Shown: positions 1 to 9,146, numbered from the stretch's first letter. The stretch is 64,000 bases of DNA from an uncultured Lachnospiraceae bacterium (GCA_947650155.1 CANSUS010000001.1:62001-126000), one strand, 5' to 3'. The notes: a model not told the origin generated them from the sequence alone. Program-made: numbers and translations.

Positions 1-1002
1 CTCTTCTTTCATTGCTTTTAAATATTCGCCATTCATCCATTTTAATTTGACAATATCAAATACCGCAGGCGATTTGCTGATTCTGTGGTAATCAAATTCG
101 TCAATCAGTTCTTTCAGCGTAAAAATTTCTCTGTTATCTTCAGGACTCCATCCAAGCAGCGCAATATAATTTACTACAGCTTCTGCCAGAAATCCCTGTT
201 CCAATAAGTCTTCAAAGGAAGCATGTCCACTTCTTTTTGCAAGTTTTTTATGATTTTCATCTGTAATAAGAGGCAAATGCACATATACCGGTACTTCCCA
301 TCCAAAAGCTTCATAAAGCCTTGTATATTTGGGTGAGGAAGAAAGATACTCGTTTCCTCTTACCACATGGGTGATATTCATCGTATGATCATCTACCACA
401 TTGGCAAAATTATAGGTAGGATAGCCGTCGGATTTTATCAGAATCATATCATCCAGTTCTGCATTATCTACTGTAATGTCACCATATAATTCGTCATGGA
501 AAGTGGTCGTGCCTTCTTTAGGATTGTTTTGCCGGATGACATAGGGTTTTCCAGACTTCAAGTTCTCTTCTATTTCTTCTTTTGATAAAGAAAGGCAGTG
601 CTTGTCATACATAGTGATCTCTTTTCCTTCTACGACCTCTGTCTTCAGACTGTCCAGTCTTTCTTTATCACAAAAGCAGTAATATGCTTCTTTTTTCTCT
701 ATCAGTTCCCTGGCATACTTCATATAGATGCCGGTTTTCATCCTCTCGCTTTGGACATAAGGCCCTACGCCTCCGTCTTTGTCGGGACCTTCGTCATGTA
801 CCATACCTGTTTTTTCCAGTGTACGGTAAATAATATCGACAGCTCCCTCCACATATCTTTCCTGGTCGGTATCTTCAATACGGAGCATAAAAGTTCCGCC
901 CTCATGCTTTGCAATTAAAAATTCATACAATGCGGAACGAAGATTTCCTACATGCATTTTTCCGGTAGGACTCGGTGCATATCTCGTTCTGATTTTGGTC
1001 AT
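1..1002 (-). CDS. gltX: Glutamyl-tRNA synthetase, C-terminus cut off by window edge
   Basis: Charges tRNA-Glu with glutamate in the cytoplasm. The minus-strand reading frame starts [20 protein letters not shown], the class I HIGH-type signature (here HVGN), and continues through the Rossmann fold. A KMSKS-type loop (KLAKRSG) is visible near residue 244. 334 codons lie inside the window with no stop, so the anticodon-binding domain is missing only because the window ends. The start codon is the ATG ending at 1002. The hydrogenase gene lies immediately upstream in the same orientation, 21 nt away. Family identification is firm from the N-terminal motif and overall sequence. Confidence 0.95.
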   Translation of the reverse strand, partial: MTKIRTRYAPSPTGKMHVGNLRSALYEFLIAKHEGGTFMLRIEDTDQERYVEGAVDIIYRTLEKTGMVHDEGPDKDGGVGPYVQSERMKTGIYMKYARELIEKKEAYYCFCDKERLDSLKTEVVEGKEITMYDKHCLSLSKEEIEENLKSGKPYVIRQNNPKEGTTTFHDELYGDITVDNAELDDMILIKSDGYPTYNFANVVDDHTMNITHVVRGNEYLSSSPKYTRLYEAFGWEVPVYVHLPLITDENHKKLAKRSGHASFEDLLEQGFLAEAVVNYIALLGWSPEDNREIFTLKELIDEFDYHRISKSPAVFDIVKLKWMNGEYLKAMKEE

Positions 1003-1023
1003 AATAATCCAGCCTTTCTTTTT

Positions 1024-2508
1024 TTATTGTTCTTTATCAGGAAGCTTTTTTAATGCTTTTTTCTTAAATTCTGCAAGTTCTTTTGCAGCCTGCGGAATCG
1101 CAATATTAGTGCCTGCGCCTGCAATACATCCTCCGGGACATGCCATTCCTTCAATCAGACAGCCGTTTTTCTTTCCCGCCTTTGCCAGCATCAGTATTTT
1201 TTTGCATTCAGAAAGACTTTCAGCATGTTCGATATGCACATCCACATCAGGATAATATTCCTGAATGCATTCTTCAATAGCACTGGCGACACCGCCTGCA
1301 ACACCGTATCCTCTTCCCGCACTGGTTGCGTCTTCCATCACTTCATCCGTATCAATGCCTGAAAGTTCAATTCCTTTTGCTTCAAACATTCCTGCAAGTT
1401 CTTCAAAGGTAATCACAAAATCAACATCGGAACGTACGGTTCTTCTGGAAGCTTCCAGTTTTTTAGACGCACAGGGTCCTATGAATACTACTCCGGCGTC
1501 CGGGTGTTCTTCTTTAATTATCCGGGCTGTCGCAACCATCGGCGTCAGTTCATTGGATATTTTATCCATCGTTTCAGGAAAAAACTTCTTAGCAAGCACA
1601 GACCACGATGGACAACAGGAAGTAAGACTGAACGGCTGTTTTTTACTGGCCACCTGTTCCACATAATGCTTTGCTTCTGCCATAGCGCCCATATCTGCAC
1701 CAATTGCTGTTTCATATACTTCTGCAAATCCAAGTTCTTTTAATGCTGCCTTAAATATTGCAGGGGTAACCTGCGGTCCAAATTGTCCTACAAAAGCAGG
1801 TGCAACCTGTGCAATGATTTTCTTTCCCGACTGCAATGCCCGGATCAATTGAAAAATCTGGGATTTATCGGCAATCGCACCAAACGGACAGCTTACCATG
1901 CACATACCGCAGGAAACGCATACGTCATTATCAATAACAGCTCTGTTTAATCGGTCATTCTTAATGGCGCCCACGCCGCAGGCGGCAGCACAGGGACGTA
2001 CCTGATGCGAAATTGCATCATAGGGACAAACGGATTTGCATTTTCCGCATTTAATACATTTTTCCTGATCAATAACAGATTTGCCATTTATCATCGAAAT
2101 CGCATCTCTGGGACAGACTTCACGGCAGGGATGGGCAATACATCCCATGCACTTATCTGTCACTGCATATCGGTTTTCAGGGCAGGCATTACATGCGGAT
2201 GGAATCACCTGCATAAGAGGCGGTTCGTAATATTTCTCAGTGATGTTGGTCTCTTCCATTCCCTGTGTTGCATGCACCGGTACGTTCTCGGGCCTTAAAC
2301 TCATTCCCATAGCCAGGCGGATTCTTTCACGGATAATAGCCCTTTCACGGTAAACGCTCTCCCGATATTCCGGTTCATCATAATCTACTATTTTATAGGG
2401 CAATGCTTCCACATCATTAATCAAATCTTTAGAATGATATGCAAGATTTGCAATTTCCTTAAATACGCGCCGACGAAGTTTTCTTACCTGCGTGTCGATC
2501 CCTCTCAT
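1024..2508 (-). CDS. [FeFe]-hydrogenase, monomeric, group B-like
   Basis: Catalyses reversible proton reduction with ferredoxin-type electrons. In the N-terminal half there are several cysteine clusters for 4Fe-4S centres, including two CxxCxxCxxxCP ferredoxin motifs. The H-cluster motifs follow: TSCCPSW near residue 297, PCASKK near 346 and MACPGGC near 456. The Ser in TSCCPSW (instead of Gly in TSCCPGW) is what I associate with group B rather than group A enzymes; that subgroup call is from memory. The start is set at the internal Met, because the first ATG overlaps the Shine-Dalgarno GGAGG that precedes it by 5 nt. The length, about 494 aa, suits a monomeric enzyme. Confidence 0.92.
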   Translation of the reverse strand: MRGIDTQVRKLRRRVFKEIANLAYHSKDLINDVEALPYKIVDYDEPEYRESVYRERAIIRERIRLAMGMSLRPENVPVHATQGMEETNITEKYYEPPLMQVIPSACNACPENRYAVTDKCMGCIAHPCREVCPRDAISMINGKSVIDQEKCIKCGKCKSVCPYDAISHQVRPCAAACGVGAIKNDRLNRAVIDNDVCVSCGMCMVSCPFGAIADKSQIFQLIRALQSGKKIIAQVAPAFVGQFGPQVTPAIFKAALKELGFAEVYETAIGADMGAMAEAKHYVEQVASKKQPFSLTSCCPSWSVLAKKFFPETMDKISNELTPMVATARIIKEEHPDAGVVFIGPCASKKLEASRRTVRSDVDFVITFEELAGMFEAKGIELSGIDTDEVMEDATSAGRGYGVAGGVASAIEECIQEYYPDVDVHIEHAESLSECKKILMLAKAGKKNGCLIEGMACPGGCIAGAGTNIAIPQAAKELAEFKKKALKKLPDKEQ

Positions 2509-2628
2509 AATTTCCTCCATTCTGCTTTATATAAAAACAGTTGTTACGAAATTAGCAGCAACTGCACAAAATTTCATATAGGACAAATTCTATTTTTACA
2601 TAAACAGCATTGGAAATCAAGAGATTTC

Positions 2629-4626
2629 TTATAAAAACAACCTGCCAGCCTGAAATACCAATGTGGACACTCCCCATGCAAGAACGATCTGAAACAGAAG
2701 CAGCTTACAGGTGAATTTCCAGGAATTACTTTCCTTTTTTATCGTAGCCACTGTAGCAATACATGGTACATATAACAGACAAAACAGCATAAGGCAGTAT
2801 GCATTGAGAGGACCAAAATCAGGATTCTGTGCATAGATATTTGCTGCAACAGTCTCCATTCCTGCCGCTGAATTTGCATTGGCCACACCAAAAAGCACCG
2901 TAAAACTGGATACAACAACCTCTTTTGCAGAAATTCCCGAGATCAGCGCTACTCCGATCTGCCACATGCCAAGCCCTGCCGGTTTAAGCACCGGTACAAG
3001 CAGTCTGCCGACCATTGCGCTGAAGCTGTCTGCCGGATCTTCTACCATACCTGATATACCGAAGTTTAAAATAAACCACAAAATAATGGATGCAATAAAA
3101 ATAGTGGTTCCTGCTTTTGAAAGATAATCTTTTAATTTATTAAAGACATAGATGCGGATCGTTCTTGCATTCGGCCTCTTATATTCCGGTAATTCAATTA
3201 AAAGAGAATCATTTTCTTCCCCTTTGCTGAGCCTGTTCATAATCAGCGCAGTCAGAATCGCAATGAGCATACCTGCAGCATACATGGAAAATGCCGCAAT
3301 TCCTGCATATTTTCCAAAAAACATACCTGAAAAAAGAACATAGATGGGAAGCCTTGCCGAACAGGACATAAAAGGGGTAATCCACATAGTTCTTCTCCTG
3401 TCGCGTTCCGTTTCCAATGCTCTTGTTGCCATAATTGCCGGAACGGTACATCCAAAGCCCAGAATCATTGGAAGAAATGCTTTACCGGAAAGCCCGACCT
3501 TCCCCATAATGTGATCCATAACATATGCTACTCTTGCCATATATCCACTGTCTTCTAAAATGGCAAGCGCCAAAAACAGGATAAAAATATTAGGAATAAA
3601 AGTAAGAATTCCGCCTACTCCGGCTATAATTCCTTCTACAATCAAAGAAACCAGCCAGTCTGAAGTATGGATTTTTTCCAATATAGTGGATATTGTATCA
3701 GAAAAAGCGCCAAGTCCCAATTCAAATACGCCTTTTAAAGCATCGCCCACTGTAAAGGTAAGAAAAAATACAAAGGCCATAATGCAAAGAAATACGGGTA
3801 CGCCCAAAACCGGATGCGTCAATATTTTATCAATCTTATCGGTACTGGCCTTCTTTCCTGATCTCCTGAAGAGAACTTCCTTCACCACCATTTCTATGTA
3901 AGCGTATTTTTTACTGATAATTTCTTTTTCATAGCTTTTATCTACAATGCCTGTTACCTGAAGGGGATGTTCTTTTTTCACTTCTTCATCTTCCTCCAGT
4001 AACTTGACCGCATGCCATCTTGCCGAGGAATGGGAGGGATACCTTGCCTCCATCATTACTTCCAGCTTGGCAATTTTATTTTCAATTTCATCATCATAAT
4101 AAAGAACAACTCCATGAGGTCCCTCTTCATAATGATGTACAACTGCATGAAGTAAAATATCAAGTCCTTTTCTTTTTGCGGCGGAAACCGGTACTACAGG
4201 AATATCTCCTAACAGTTCAGGAAGTCTGTGAAGATCCACTTCCATTCCCCGCTCTTCTACAATATCCATCATATTAAGCGCTAAAACCACCGGTTTACCA
4301 AGTTCCAGAAGCTGCAAAGTAAGGTAAAGATTCCGCTCTAAAGAAGAGGCATCAACAATATTGATAATAACATCAATATCATCATCCATTACACACTGTC
4401 TTGTTACTTTCTCTTCTATTGTATAACAGGTGAGCGAATAAATGCCCGGTGTGTCAATAAGCGTAAGATGAAAGCCTTCATATTCTGTTGATCCTTCTAC
4501 TTTTTCTACCGTAACGCCAGGCCAGTTTGCCACTTTTAATCTGGAACCTGTAATGGCGTTAAAAAGCGTTGTTTTTCCACAATTTGGATTTCCGACAAAT
4601 GCTACATGTATTTGATTTTTTTCCAC
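2629..4626 (-). CDS. feoB: Ferrous iron transporter B (GTPase plus permease)
   Basis: Imports Fe2+ across the cytoplasmic membrane. The N-terminal G-protein domain has the G1 loop GNPNCGKTT, then DTPG (G3) and NMMD (G4). The C-terminal two-thirds is a polytopic membrane domain with the conserved GFGCTVPAIMATR segment and the second Gate motif region. An upstream ATG exists at 4650, but a strong Shine-Dalgarno (AGGGAGG) lies inside that extension, 8 nt before a GTG codon, so I place the start at GTG 4626 (665 aa). It is encoded directly after feoA, and Fur-like boxes lie upstream of feoA, so iron-controlled expression of the pair is likely. Confidence 0.95.
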   Translation of the reverse strand: MEKNQIHVAFVGNPNCGKTTLFNAITGSRLKVANWPGVTVEKVEGSTEYEGFHLTLIDTPGIYSLTCYTIEEKVTRQCVMDDDIDVIINIVDASSLERNLYLTLQLLELGKPVVLALNMMDIVEERGMEVDLHRLPELLGDIPVVPVSAAKRKGLDILLHAVVHHYEEGPHGVVLYYDDEIENKIAKLEVMMEARYPSHSSARWHAVKLLEEDEEVKKEHPLQVTGIVDKSYEKEIISKKYAYIEMVVKEVLFRRSGKKASTDKIDKILTHPVLGVPVFLCIMAFVFFLTFTVGDALKGVFELGLGAFSDTISTILEKIHTSDWLVSLIVEGIIAGVGGILTFIPNIFILFLALAILEDSGYMARVAYVMDHIMGKVGLSGKAFLPMILGFGCTVPAIMATRALETERDRRRTMWITPFMSCSARLPIYVLFSGMFFGKYAGIAAFSMYAAGMLIAILTALIMNRLSKGEENDSLLIELPEYKRPNARTIRIYVFNKLKDYLSKAGTTIFIASIILWFILNFGISGMVEDPADSFSAMVGRLLVPVLKPAGLGMWQIGVALISGISAKEVVVSSFTVLFGVANANSAAGMETVAANIYAQNPDFGPLNAYCLMLFCLLYVPCIATVATIKKESNSWKFTCKLLLFQIVLAWGVSTLVFQAGRLFL

Positions 4627-4662
4627 TTCAATTTCCTCCCTAAGGATCAAAGCCCTGATGCC

Positions 4663-4887
4663 TTATTTTGTCTCTTCTACTTCAATACTTGATGCAATAT
4701 GCTTCCCAAGTGCAAGTCTCGTTCCTCTGACTTTAATGATAAGGGCGCCCTTTTTCTTACGGTTAAGAACCGTAATGATCGTTCCATCATTCAGCCCTAA
4801 TGCCTGTAATCTTCTTGTAACCGCTTCTTCTACAAACAGTCCCTTCACAACATAAGATGCAGCATTTTTTGCTTCAAAAAGTGTCAT
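4663..4887 (-). CDS. feoA: FeoA family protein (SH3-like partner of FeoB)
   Basis: A small cytoplasmic protein of 74 aa with the FeoA beta-barrel pattern (RRLQALGLNDGTIITVL, then a C-terminal LALGKHIASSIEVE). It is thought to bind or regulate FeoB. It is the first gene of the feoA-feoB unit, ending 36 nt before the likely feoB start. A close match to the Fur 7-1-7 box lies 19 nt upstream of its start codon. Nothing in the sequence is unusual. Confidence 0.93.
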   Translation of the reverse strand: MTLFEAKNAASYVVKGLFVEEAVTRRLQALGLNDGTIITVLNRKKKGALIIKVRGTRLALGKHIASSIEVEETK

Positions 4888-4905
4888 TTCAATTCGCCTC
4901 TCTAT

Positions 4906-4920
4906 TGATAATGATTCTCA
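4906..4920 (-). promoter_or_regulatory. Fur box upstream of feoAB
   Basis: The 15-mer TGATAATGATTCTCA matches the Firmicute 7-1-7 Fur consensus TGATAATnATTATCA at all positions but one. It lies 19 nt upstream of feoA, where Fur would block a minus-strand promoter. The role is inferred from motif and position. Confidence 0.75.
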
Positions 4921-4976
4921 ATATTTTTCAAAATAATTATAGCCCCGTTGCCACAGCATGTCAATACCTGCCCGTT

Positions 4977-4993
4977 TTAAGAATGATTCTTAA
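4977..4993. promoter_or_regulatory. Second Fur/PerR-like palindrome
   Basis: A perfect 8-1-8 inverted repeat, TTAAGAATGATTCTTAA, sits between feoA and the cotJ promoter. It fits the 7-1-7 architecture of the Fur/PerR/Zur family but diverges from the consensus at the G and C positions. It could be a second operator for feoAB or a PerR-type site; the sequence does not decide. Confidence 0.55.
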
Positions 4994-5049
4994 CCTTTCT
5001 GTAATTGCAGTTTAGACTGCTTATGAAATCCCAAAATGACAAAAAACGG

Positions 5050-5079
5050 GAAACATGAGCAAACGCCTATCATACTATA
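5050..5079 (+). promoter_or_regulatory. Mother-cell sigma (E or K) promoter of the cotJ operon
   Basis: CATACTATA at 5071-5079 matches the sigma-K -10 pattern CATAnnnTA exactly and the sigma-E -10 (CATACAnT) with one mismatch. With the 14-nt sigma-E spacer the -35 would be GAAACAT at 5050-5056, a weak match. It lies 37 nt upstream of cotJA. In Bacillus cotJ is a sigma-E operon; here either mother-cell factor fits. Confidence 0.55.
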
Positions 5080-5115
5080 CTATTAAAGAAGTTTTAAAAT
5101 TATGAAAGGAGTTTT

Positions 5116-5286
5116 ATGAAGGATTATAATTTCGATGAAAATTTTGAACGCTTTCCCATTGCAATGGCATATGTACCGTTCCAGCGCATGTCTCATATTT
5201 ACGAAAACCTGGATGAAGCACTGAAGATCGGTACGATCTTTCCGGAACTTACAAAACCGTTTGTAGGAAGGAGAACGAAAAAATGA
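5116..5286 (+). CDS. cotJA: Spore coat-associated protein CotJA
   Basis: A 56-aa protein starting MKDYNFDENFERFPIAMAYV and containing the typical CotJA core (PFQR, YENLDEALKIGTIFPEL) before a basic tail. In sporulating Firmicutes the three CotJ proteins are made in the mother cell and assembled into the spore coat. The start follows a good Shine-Dalgarno (AAAGGAG). Its stop overlaps the cotJB start in an ATGA arrangement, so translation is coupled. It is the first gene of the cotJA-cotJB-cotJC-sod operon. Confidence 0.9.
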   Translation: MKDYNFDENFERFPIAMAYVPFQRMSHIYENLDEALKIGTIFPELTKPFVGRRTKK

Positions 5287-5552
5287 ATTACAACTCCATG
5301 TCAGAACAAGAACGTTTAATGAATGAAATCAATACACTTGGTTTTGTTATGTTTGAAATGGCAGAATATTTGGATACACATCCATTCGACCGTGATGCCA
5401 TCGATTATTTTTCACACCAGACAAGAAGACGGAATCAGGCTATGCGTGAATATGCAGTAAAATACACTCCTTTAACGCTTGATACGGCTGATGCCTGCAA
5501 TAAAGAATGGTTATGGGCGCTTGATCCAATGCCCTGGGAAGGAGGTTGTTAA
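5283..5552 (+). CDS. cotJB: Spore coat protein CotJB
   Basis: An 89-aa protein with the CotJB pattern: an N-terminal helix (MSEQERLMNEINTLGFVMFE), then LDTHPFDRDAIDYF and a C-terminal WLWALDPMPWEGGC tail. It acts with CotJA and CotJC in the inner coat layers. It overlaps cotJA by 4 nt and ends 2 nt before the cotJC start. The GGAGG that serves cotJC lies within its last codons. Nothing suggests damage. Confidence 0.92.
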   Translation: MNYNSMSEQERLMNEINTLGFVMFEMAEYLDTHPFDRDAIDYFSHQTRRRNQAMREYAVKYTPLTLDTADACNKEWLWALDPMPWEGGC

Positions 5553-5554
5553 TT

Positions 5555-5797
5555 ATGTGGCAATATGAAAAACGTTTGCAGTTTCCAGTAAGAATCAAAG
5601 AAACAAATGCGAATATCGCACAGGTTATCATCAGTCAGTTCGGAGGTCCTGATGGAGAATTGTCCGCTTCCATGCGCTATATCTCACAGCGCTATACTAT
5701 GCCGTATAATGAAGTGGCAGGGCTTTTGACTGACATCGGCACCTCCGTAACAATGTGGCCCCTTATTGCTACAGAGGTATGGACATCCATTATATAA
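5555..5797 (+). CDS. cotJC: CotJC, 5' segment (residues 1-63 plus a junction tail)
   Basis: Encodes the N-terminus of a manganese-catalase-like spore coat protein. It starts at ATG 5555 after GGAGG and matches CotJC through VAGLLTDIGT (residue 63, ending at 5743). Glu35 is the first Mn ligand. After the word GGCACC the CotJC similarity stops abruptly and 17 unrelated residues run to a stop at 5797, so the unspliced product would be an 80-aa dead fragment. The matching continuation (EELAHMEM) begins at 33848, on the far side of element 1. Joining the two at GGCACC restores the frame exactly. See the two later segments and the mobile elements. Confidence 0.92.
   Translation: MWQYEKRLQFPVRIKETNANIAQVIISQFGGPDGELSASMRYISQRYTMPYNEVAGLLTDIGTSVTMWPLIATEVWTSII
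5738..5743. other. Left attachment core of element 1 (attL1)
   Basis: GGCACC here is shared with 33842-33847. Left of it is cotJC sequence, right of it is element sequence. In the circular form the attP would join 33841 to 5744 around this core. A weak dyad centred on GG (TTACnGA against TCnGTAA) surrounds it, as expected for a serine recombinase site. Confidence 0.8.
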
Positions 5798-5805
5798 TAA
5801 CTCAT

Positions 5806-7416
5806 TTACTCTATCTGCATATCTATTATTTCTGTATGATATTGGTCTAATTTTCCTGATGTTTCTATCTTAAGTCTGATCCCATAGGGCAGGCATTTTA
5901 AATAAACTACTAATTCCCTGCCTCTATAAATGGTTACATGATCGAGCATTTCTCTATAAACCATATCACTTTCACAGTCAAAATCAATGATTTTTCGGAT
6001 TTCCTCCATGCATACCTTAATATCATCAATTTTTTCTGTCTTTTCATTATCAAAAGCCTGTATTTGACGGATGGTTTTATTGTACTGCTCTATTTCTTTA
6101 TCATAATATTCTGTCTGCTGTTTTAATTCTTCTTTTGTAAGAAGTCCCTCTAAAACCAGATCAACCGCTTTTCGTTTTTTCAGTTCAAGATTCTGTATTT
6201 TATATAAAAGCGTTTCTATATCCTGCTTTGGCTTTTTCTTTTCTCCACGGATCTGTCGGATTTCCTGCTCCATTTCTTTCATGATTGTATCCTTATTGGT
6301 TGTCAGATGCTTTAAAATGTAGGACATAACCGCTTTTAAAGACTTATCGGTAACATACTGTGTATTGCACCCAACCTCATTACCCAGAGCATCCAGTTTT
6401 TTTCGCCCATGCATTGCATTTTCTCTGCAGCGCCAAACTCTTTTTTTTCCATTTTTTGACCCTCTTATACGGCTGATACAGCTTCCCCCGCATTCTCCAC
6501 AGACTAATTTTCCGCTGCACCAGTAGCGTGTATTATACCGCCTTAAAGCTTCCGGTGACGGCGCTCGTCTTTTTAATTCCTCTTGGACCCGGTTCCATGT
6601 CTGTCTGTCAATAATGGGTTCGTGATGATTAGATATAAATACTTGCTCTTCGGCACCGCGGTTATATTTTTTATCATGCGTCAGAAAGTCCGGCGTGTAG
6701 GTTTTCTTTTGAAGTAAATCTCCTACATATTTTTCATTTTTTAGTACTCGTAAAATAATTGCTCCAGACCAGTTTTTTACACGTTTGGGTTTAAACCCTG
6801 CTTCATACAATTCCCTTGCAATAACCGTTGTTCCTTTGCCTTCATTAATATATTTATGAAAGATTAGTTTTACTATCTCAGCCTCTTCTTCGTTAATAAA
6901 CAGCTGTCCGTTTTTAACGGTATATCCTAACAGATCCCGGCCGAATACCACACCCTTTTCCATTTGCCGTTTTTGTCCCCATTTTACACGTTCTGAGGTT
7001 TTACGGCTTTCCTCCTGCGCACAGCTTGCCATGATTGTGAGGCGCAGTTCCCCGTCATTTTGACGTGTGTCAATACCGTCAAGGGTAAAGATCACACCCA
7101 CATCTTTTCTCTTAAGTTCCCGCACATACTGCAGCGTATCCACGGTATTTCTTGCAAACCGGCTTACTTCTTTTGTGATAAGCAACTGAAATTTTCCTGC
7201 ATATGCAGCCTGTATCATTTTGTTAAAACCATCCCTGTGACGTATCGTTGTCCCAGACAGACCTTCATCGTAAAATACTTCATATAATACCCAGTTTTCA
7301 TGATTCTGTATGTAATCGGTATAATAACTGATCTGATTTTCTAAAGAATTTAGCTGGTCTTCTTCGTCCGTGGATACACGGCAATAGGCAGCTACATATA
7401 TTATATCATCAACCAT
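5806..7416 (-). CDS. Large serine recombinase of element 1
   Basis: A site-specific recombinase expected to integrate and excise element 1. The resolvase domain begins with the YCRVSTDEE motif (Arg13, catalytic Ser15 when started at 7416). The recombinase domain follows, then a zinc ribbon (CGECGG with a distant CRE cysteine) and a C-terminal coiled coil. A longer frame reaches ATG 7500, but only ATG 7416 has a good Shine-Dalgarno (AAAGGAG, 7 nt), giving 536 aa. The gene ends 62 nt inside attL1 and points toward it, against cotJC transcription. The same geometry occurs in element 2. Whether its expression is sporulation-specific cannot be read from the sequence. Confidence 0.93.
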   Translation of the reverse strand: MVDDIIYVAAYCRVSTDEEDQLNSLENQISYYTDYIQNHENWVLYEVFYDEGLSGTTIRHRDGFNKMIQAAYAGKFQLLITKEVSRFARNTVDTLQYVRELKRKDVGVIFTLDGIDTRQNDGELRLTIMASCAQEESRKTSERVKWGQKRQMEKGVVFGRDLLGYTVKNGQLFINEEEAEIVKLIFHKYINEGKGTTVIARELYEAGFKPKRVKNWSGAIILRVLKNEKYVGDLLQKKTYTPDFLTHDKKYNRGAEEQVFISNHHEPIIDRQTWNRVQEELKRRAPSPEALRRYNTRYWCSGKLVCGECGGSCISRIRGSKNGKKRVWRCRENAMHGRKKLDALGNEVGCNTQYVTDKSLKAVMSYILKHLTTNKDTIMKEMEQEIRQIRGEKKKPKQDIETLLYKIQNLELKKRKAVDLVLEGLLTKEELKQQTEYYDKEIEQYNKTIRQIQAFDNEKTEKIDDIKVCMEEIRKIIDFDCESDMVYREMLDHVTIYRGRELVVYLKCLPYGIRLKIETSGKLDQYHTEIIDMQIE

Positions 7417-7559
7417 AAGCTGGCTCCTTTTTAATTCTGCATCCAGACGTGCTGCAGATCGGGATGCAGACAGGCGTTTACTGAAAAAAACATCTTCCAT
7501 TTACTTGATTTATAGTAACGGCAGCACTTTTATATTAGGCGCAAAGCGCTTAATACCAG

Positions 7560-7724
7560 TTAAATCGTAATTTTTCTAAATTCTAAATCTGTAATTAACC
7601 CTTTTTTATACAGTTCTTTGTATATTCCTGCTTTTAGCAGCTTTGAAAATTCTTTTTCCTGCCCTTTTTCTAAAGAAATGGATCTGTCAGCCGCCTGGCT
7701 CTTTAATGTATTTAATTCTCCCAT
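7560..7724 (-). CDS. Small SHOCT-like protein upstream of the recombinase
   Basis: A 54-aa protein starting MGELNTLKSQ after a GGAAAGGA Shine-Dalgarno. Its C-terminal half (IYKELYKKGLITDLEFRKI) resembles the SHOCT short C-terminal domain. It lies directly upstream of the recombinase in the same direction. Its size and position would suit an accessory or directionality factor, but that is inference; no catalytic feature is present. Confidence 0.65.
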   Translation of the reverse strand: MGELNTLKSQAADRSISLEKGQEKEFSKLLKAGIYKELYKKGLITDLEFRKITI

Positions 7725-7804
7725 AATATAATTCCTTTCCGTAATCACTTGTTATAATATATGTATTTTGTAGTTGTCCTTATCTCCTGAGAAATCACTC
7801 TGAT

Positions 7805-8263
7805 CTATACAGGAATTTCCTCACAGTGTGAGCTGAAAAGTTTGACAGCCCGGTTAAATTTTTCCGGAGAAAAATAGTATTCAGCATCAATAAAGACTGC
7901 TTTTCCGTATACGGAATATACTACCGGCAATAAGTATTTATCTTTTAACTGTTCTAAAACATTTCTGCTGATTTTGTACTTTTCAACAAAAAAAGCTTCT
8001 TCAATTCCCAGATATTTTCTGAAATTGTCTTTTATCTCCTGATCGGTAATACCATATTCAAACAAGAATTTCTCTACAATCTCCTGTTTTGACAAAGAAT
8101 CTTCCACACCCATACCTTTTTCCATTGCAAAATGAATTAATTCTTCCCGGTTCGGTACGACGTCTGGAATGAAATACTGCCTTTCTTCATCGGAAATTCC
8201 TAATTTTCTTATGATAAATTCATTGTAAGATGCTGCTTCGGTTAACATTTTCATTTCGTTCAT
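7805..8263 (-). CDS. Hypothetical protein downstream of parB
   Basis: A 152-aa protein that I do not recognise. It starts MNEMKMLTEAASYNEFIIRK after a GGGGGA Shine-Dalgarno; a longer frame to 8344 lacks support. It is soluble, acidic in the middle and predicted helical, with no obvious motif. It overlaps the 3' end of parB by 44 nt in another frame, so it belongs to the parA-parB unit and may take part in maintenance or in a toxin-like function. No assignment is made. Confidence 0.7.
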   Translation of the reverse strand: MNEMKMLTEAASYNEFIIRKLGISDEERQYFIPDVVPNREELIHFAMEKGMGVEDSLSKQEIVEKFLFEYGITDQEIKDNFRKYLGIEEAFFVEKYKISRNVLEQLKDKYLLPVVYSVYGKAVFIDAEYYFSPEKFNRAVKLFSSHCEEIPV

Positions 8264-9146
8264 ATACTTGTCCCCCTGTCTTTTGTATCCATTTTTCCAA
8301 TAATTCAAAAATGACCTGTTCCATATCATCCTGACTGTAGTCATCAGGGAAATATTTACTCAGTGTCTTTGCATTTAAGGTTACTTTCACCTTTTTTTCT
8401 TTTTCCGGAAAAAATATTTGTTTCATAGCTTCTGCATCCATTTTTTTATTTTGGCTGCATTCTTTTAATTTGGCTGCCTGTTCCCCGCTGATCTTACTAA
8501 TCCGGTTTGTATTCATGTAATCAAGCAGGCTTTTCTGCTCTTTTGATGAAAGAAATGATAAAACTTCTCCTGTAGTGATTCCGATATTATTACTGTCTAT
8601 CAGATCTAACAATTTCCGATCCAGATAAGTCAGGCGGATATACCTTTGTATAGTGCTTCGCCCCAGCCCTGCTTTTTCGGCTAAATAAGAGTCCGTTCTT
8701 CCTGAATCCTTTTCTGCTTTAGCTGCCTCCATTTCCATCCGAAATGCAAATGCCTTTTCACTAATAGAAATGCTGGGACGCTGGATATTTGTATAAACCA
8801 TGATTTTTACTGCTTCACTGTGTGTAATGTCTAAAATAACACATGGTATTGTTTCTTTTCCGGCAAGTTCACATGCTCTTTTTCTCCTGTGTCCTGCAAT
8901 AATTTCATAGGAATCCATTTCCTCCGGTCGGATCAGAATCGGATAAAGAACCCCTTTTTCTTTAATAGACGCTGCAAGCTCATACATGCTTTCATCATCT
9001 ACTACCCGGAATGGATGATCTTTAAATTCATGTAGATAGCTTAAAGGAAGATCAATTACTTCACTTTCATTTTTAGTCGGAACCTCTTCAAACAAGGCAT
9101 TATATACGTTTAGATCCAAATCAAGCTGTGTTGTCTGTTTACCCAT
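8220..9146 (-). CDS. parB: ParB/RepB/Spo0J-type partition protein
   Basis: A DNA-binding partition protein of 308 aa. The N-terminal ParB domain is clear: ASIKEKGVLYPILIRP, then the GHRRKRACELAG box (CTP/DNA interaction) and TNIQRPSISISEKA. A helix-turn-helix follows (SYLAEKAGLGRSTIQRYIRL). It overlaps parA by 8 nt and is translated after it. With ParA it would segregate an extrachromosomal or replicating form of element 1. No parS-like repeat was identified by eye. Confidence 0.93.
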   Translation of the reverse strand: MGKQTTQLDLDLNVYNALFEEVPTKNESEVIDLPLSYLHEFKDHPFRVVDDESMYELAASIKEKGVLYPILIRPEEMDSYEIIAGHRRKRACELAGKETIPCVILDITHSEAVKIMVYTNIQRPSISISEKAFAFRMEMEAAKAEKDSGRTDSYLAEKAGLGRSTIQRYIRLTYLDRKLLDLIDSNNIGITTGEVLSFLSSKEQKSLLDYMNTNRISKISGEQAAKLKECSQNKKMDAEAMKQIFFPEKEKKVKVTLNAKTLSKYFPDDYSQDDMEQVIFELLEKWIQKTGGQVYERNENVNRSSILQ

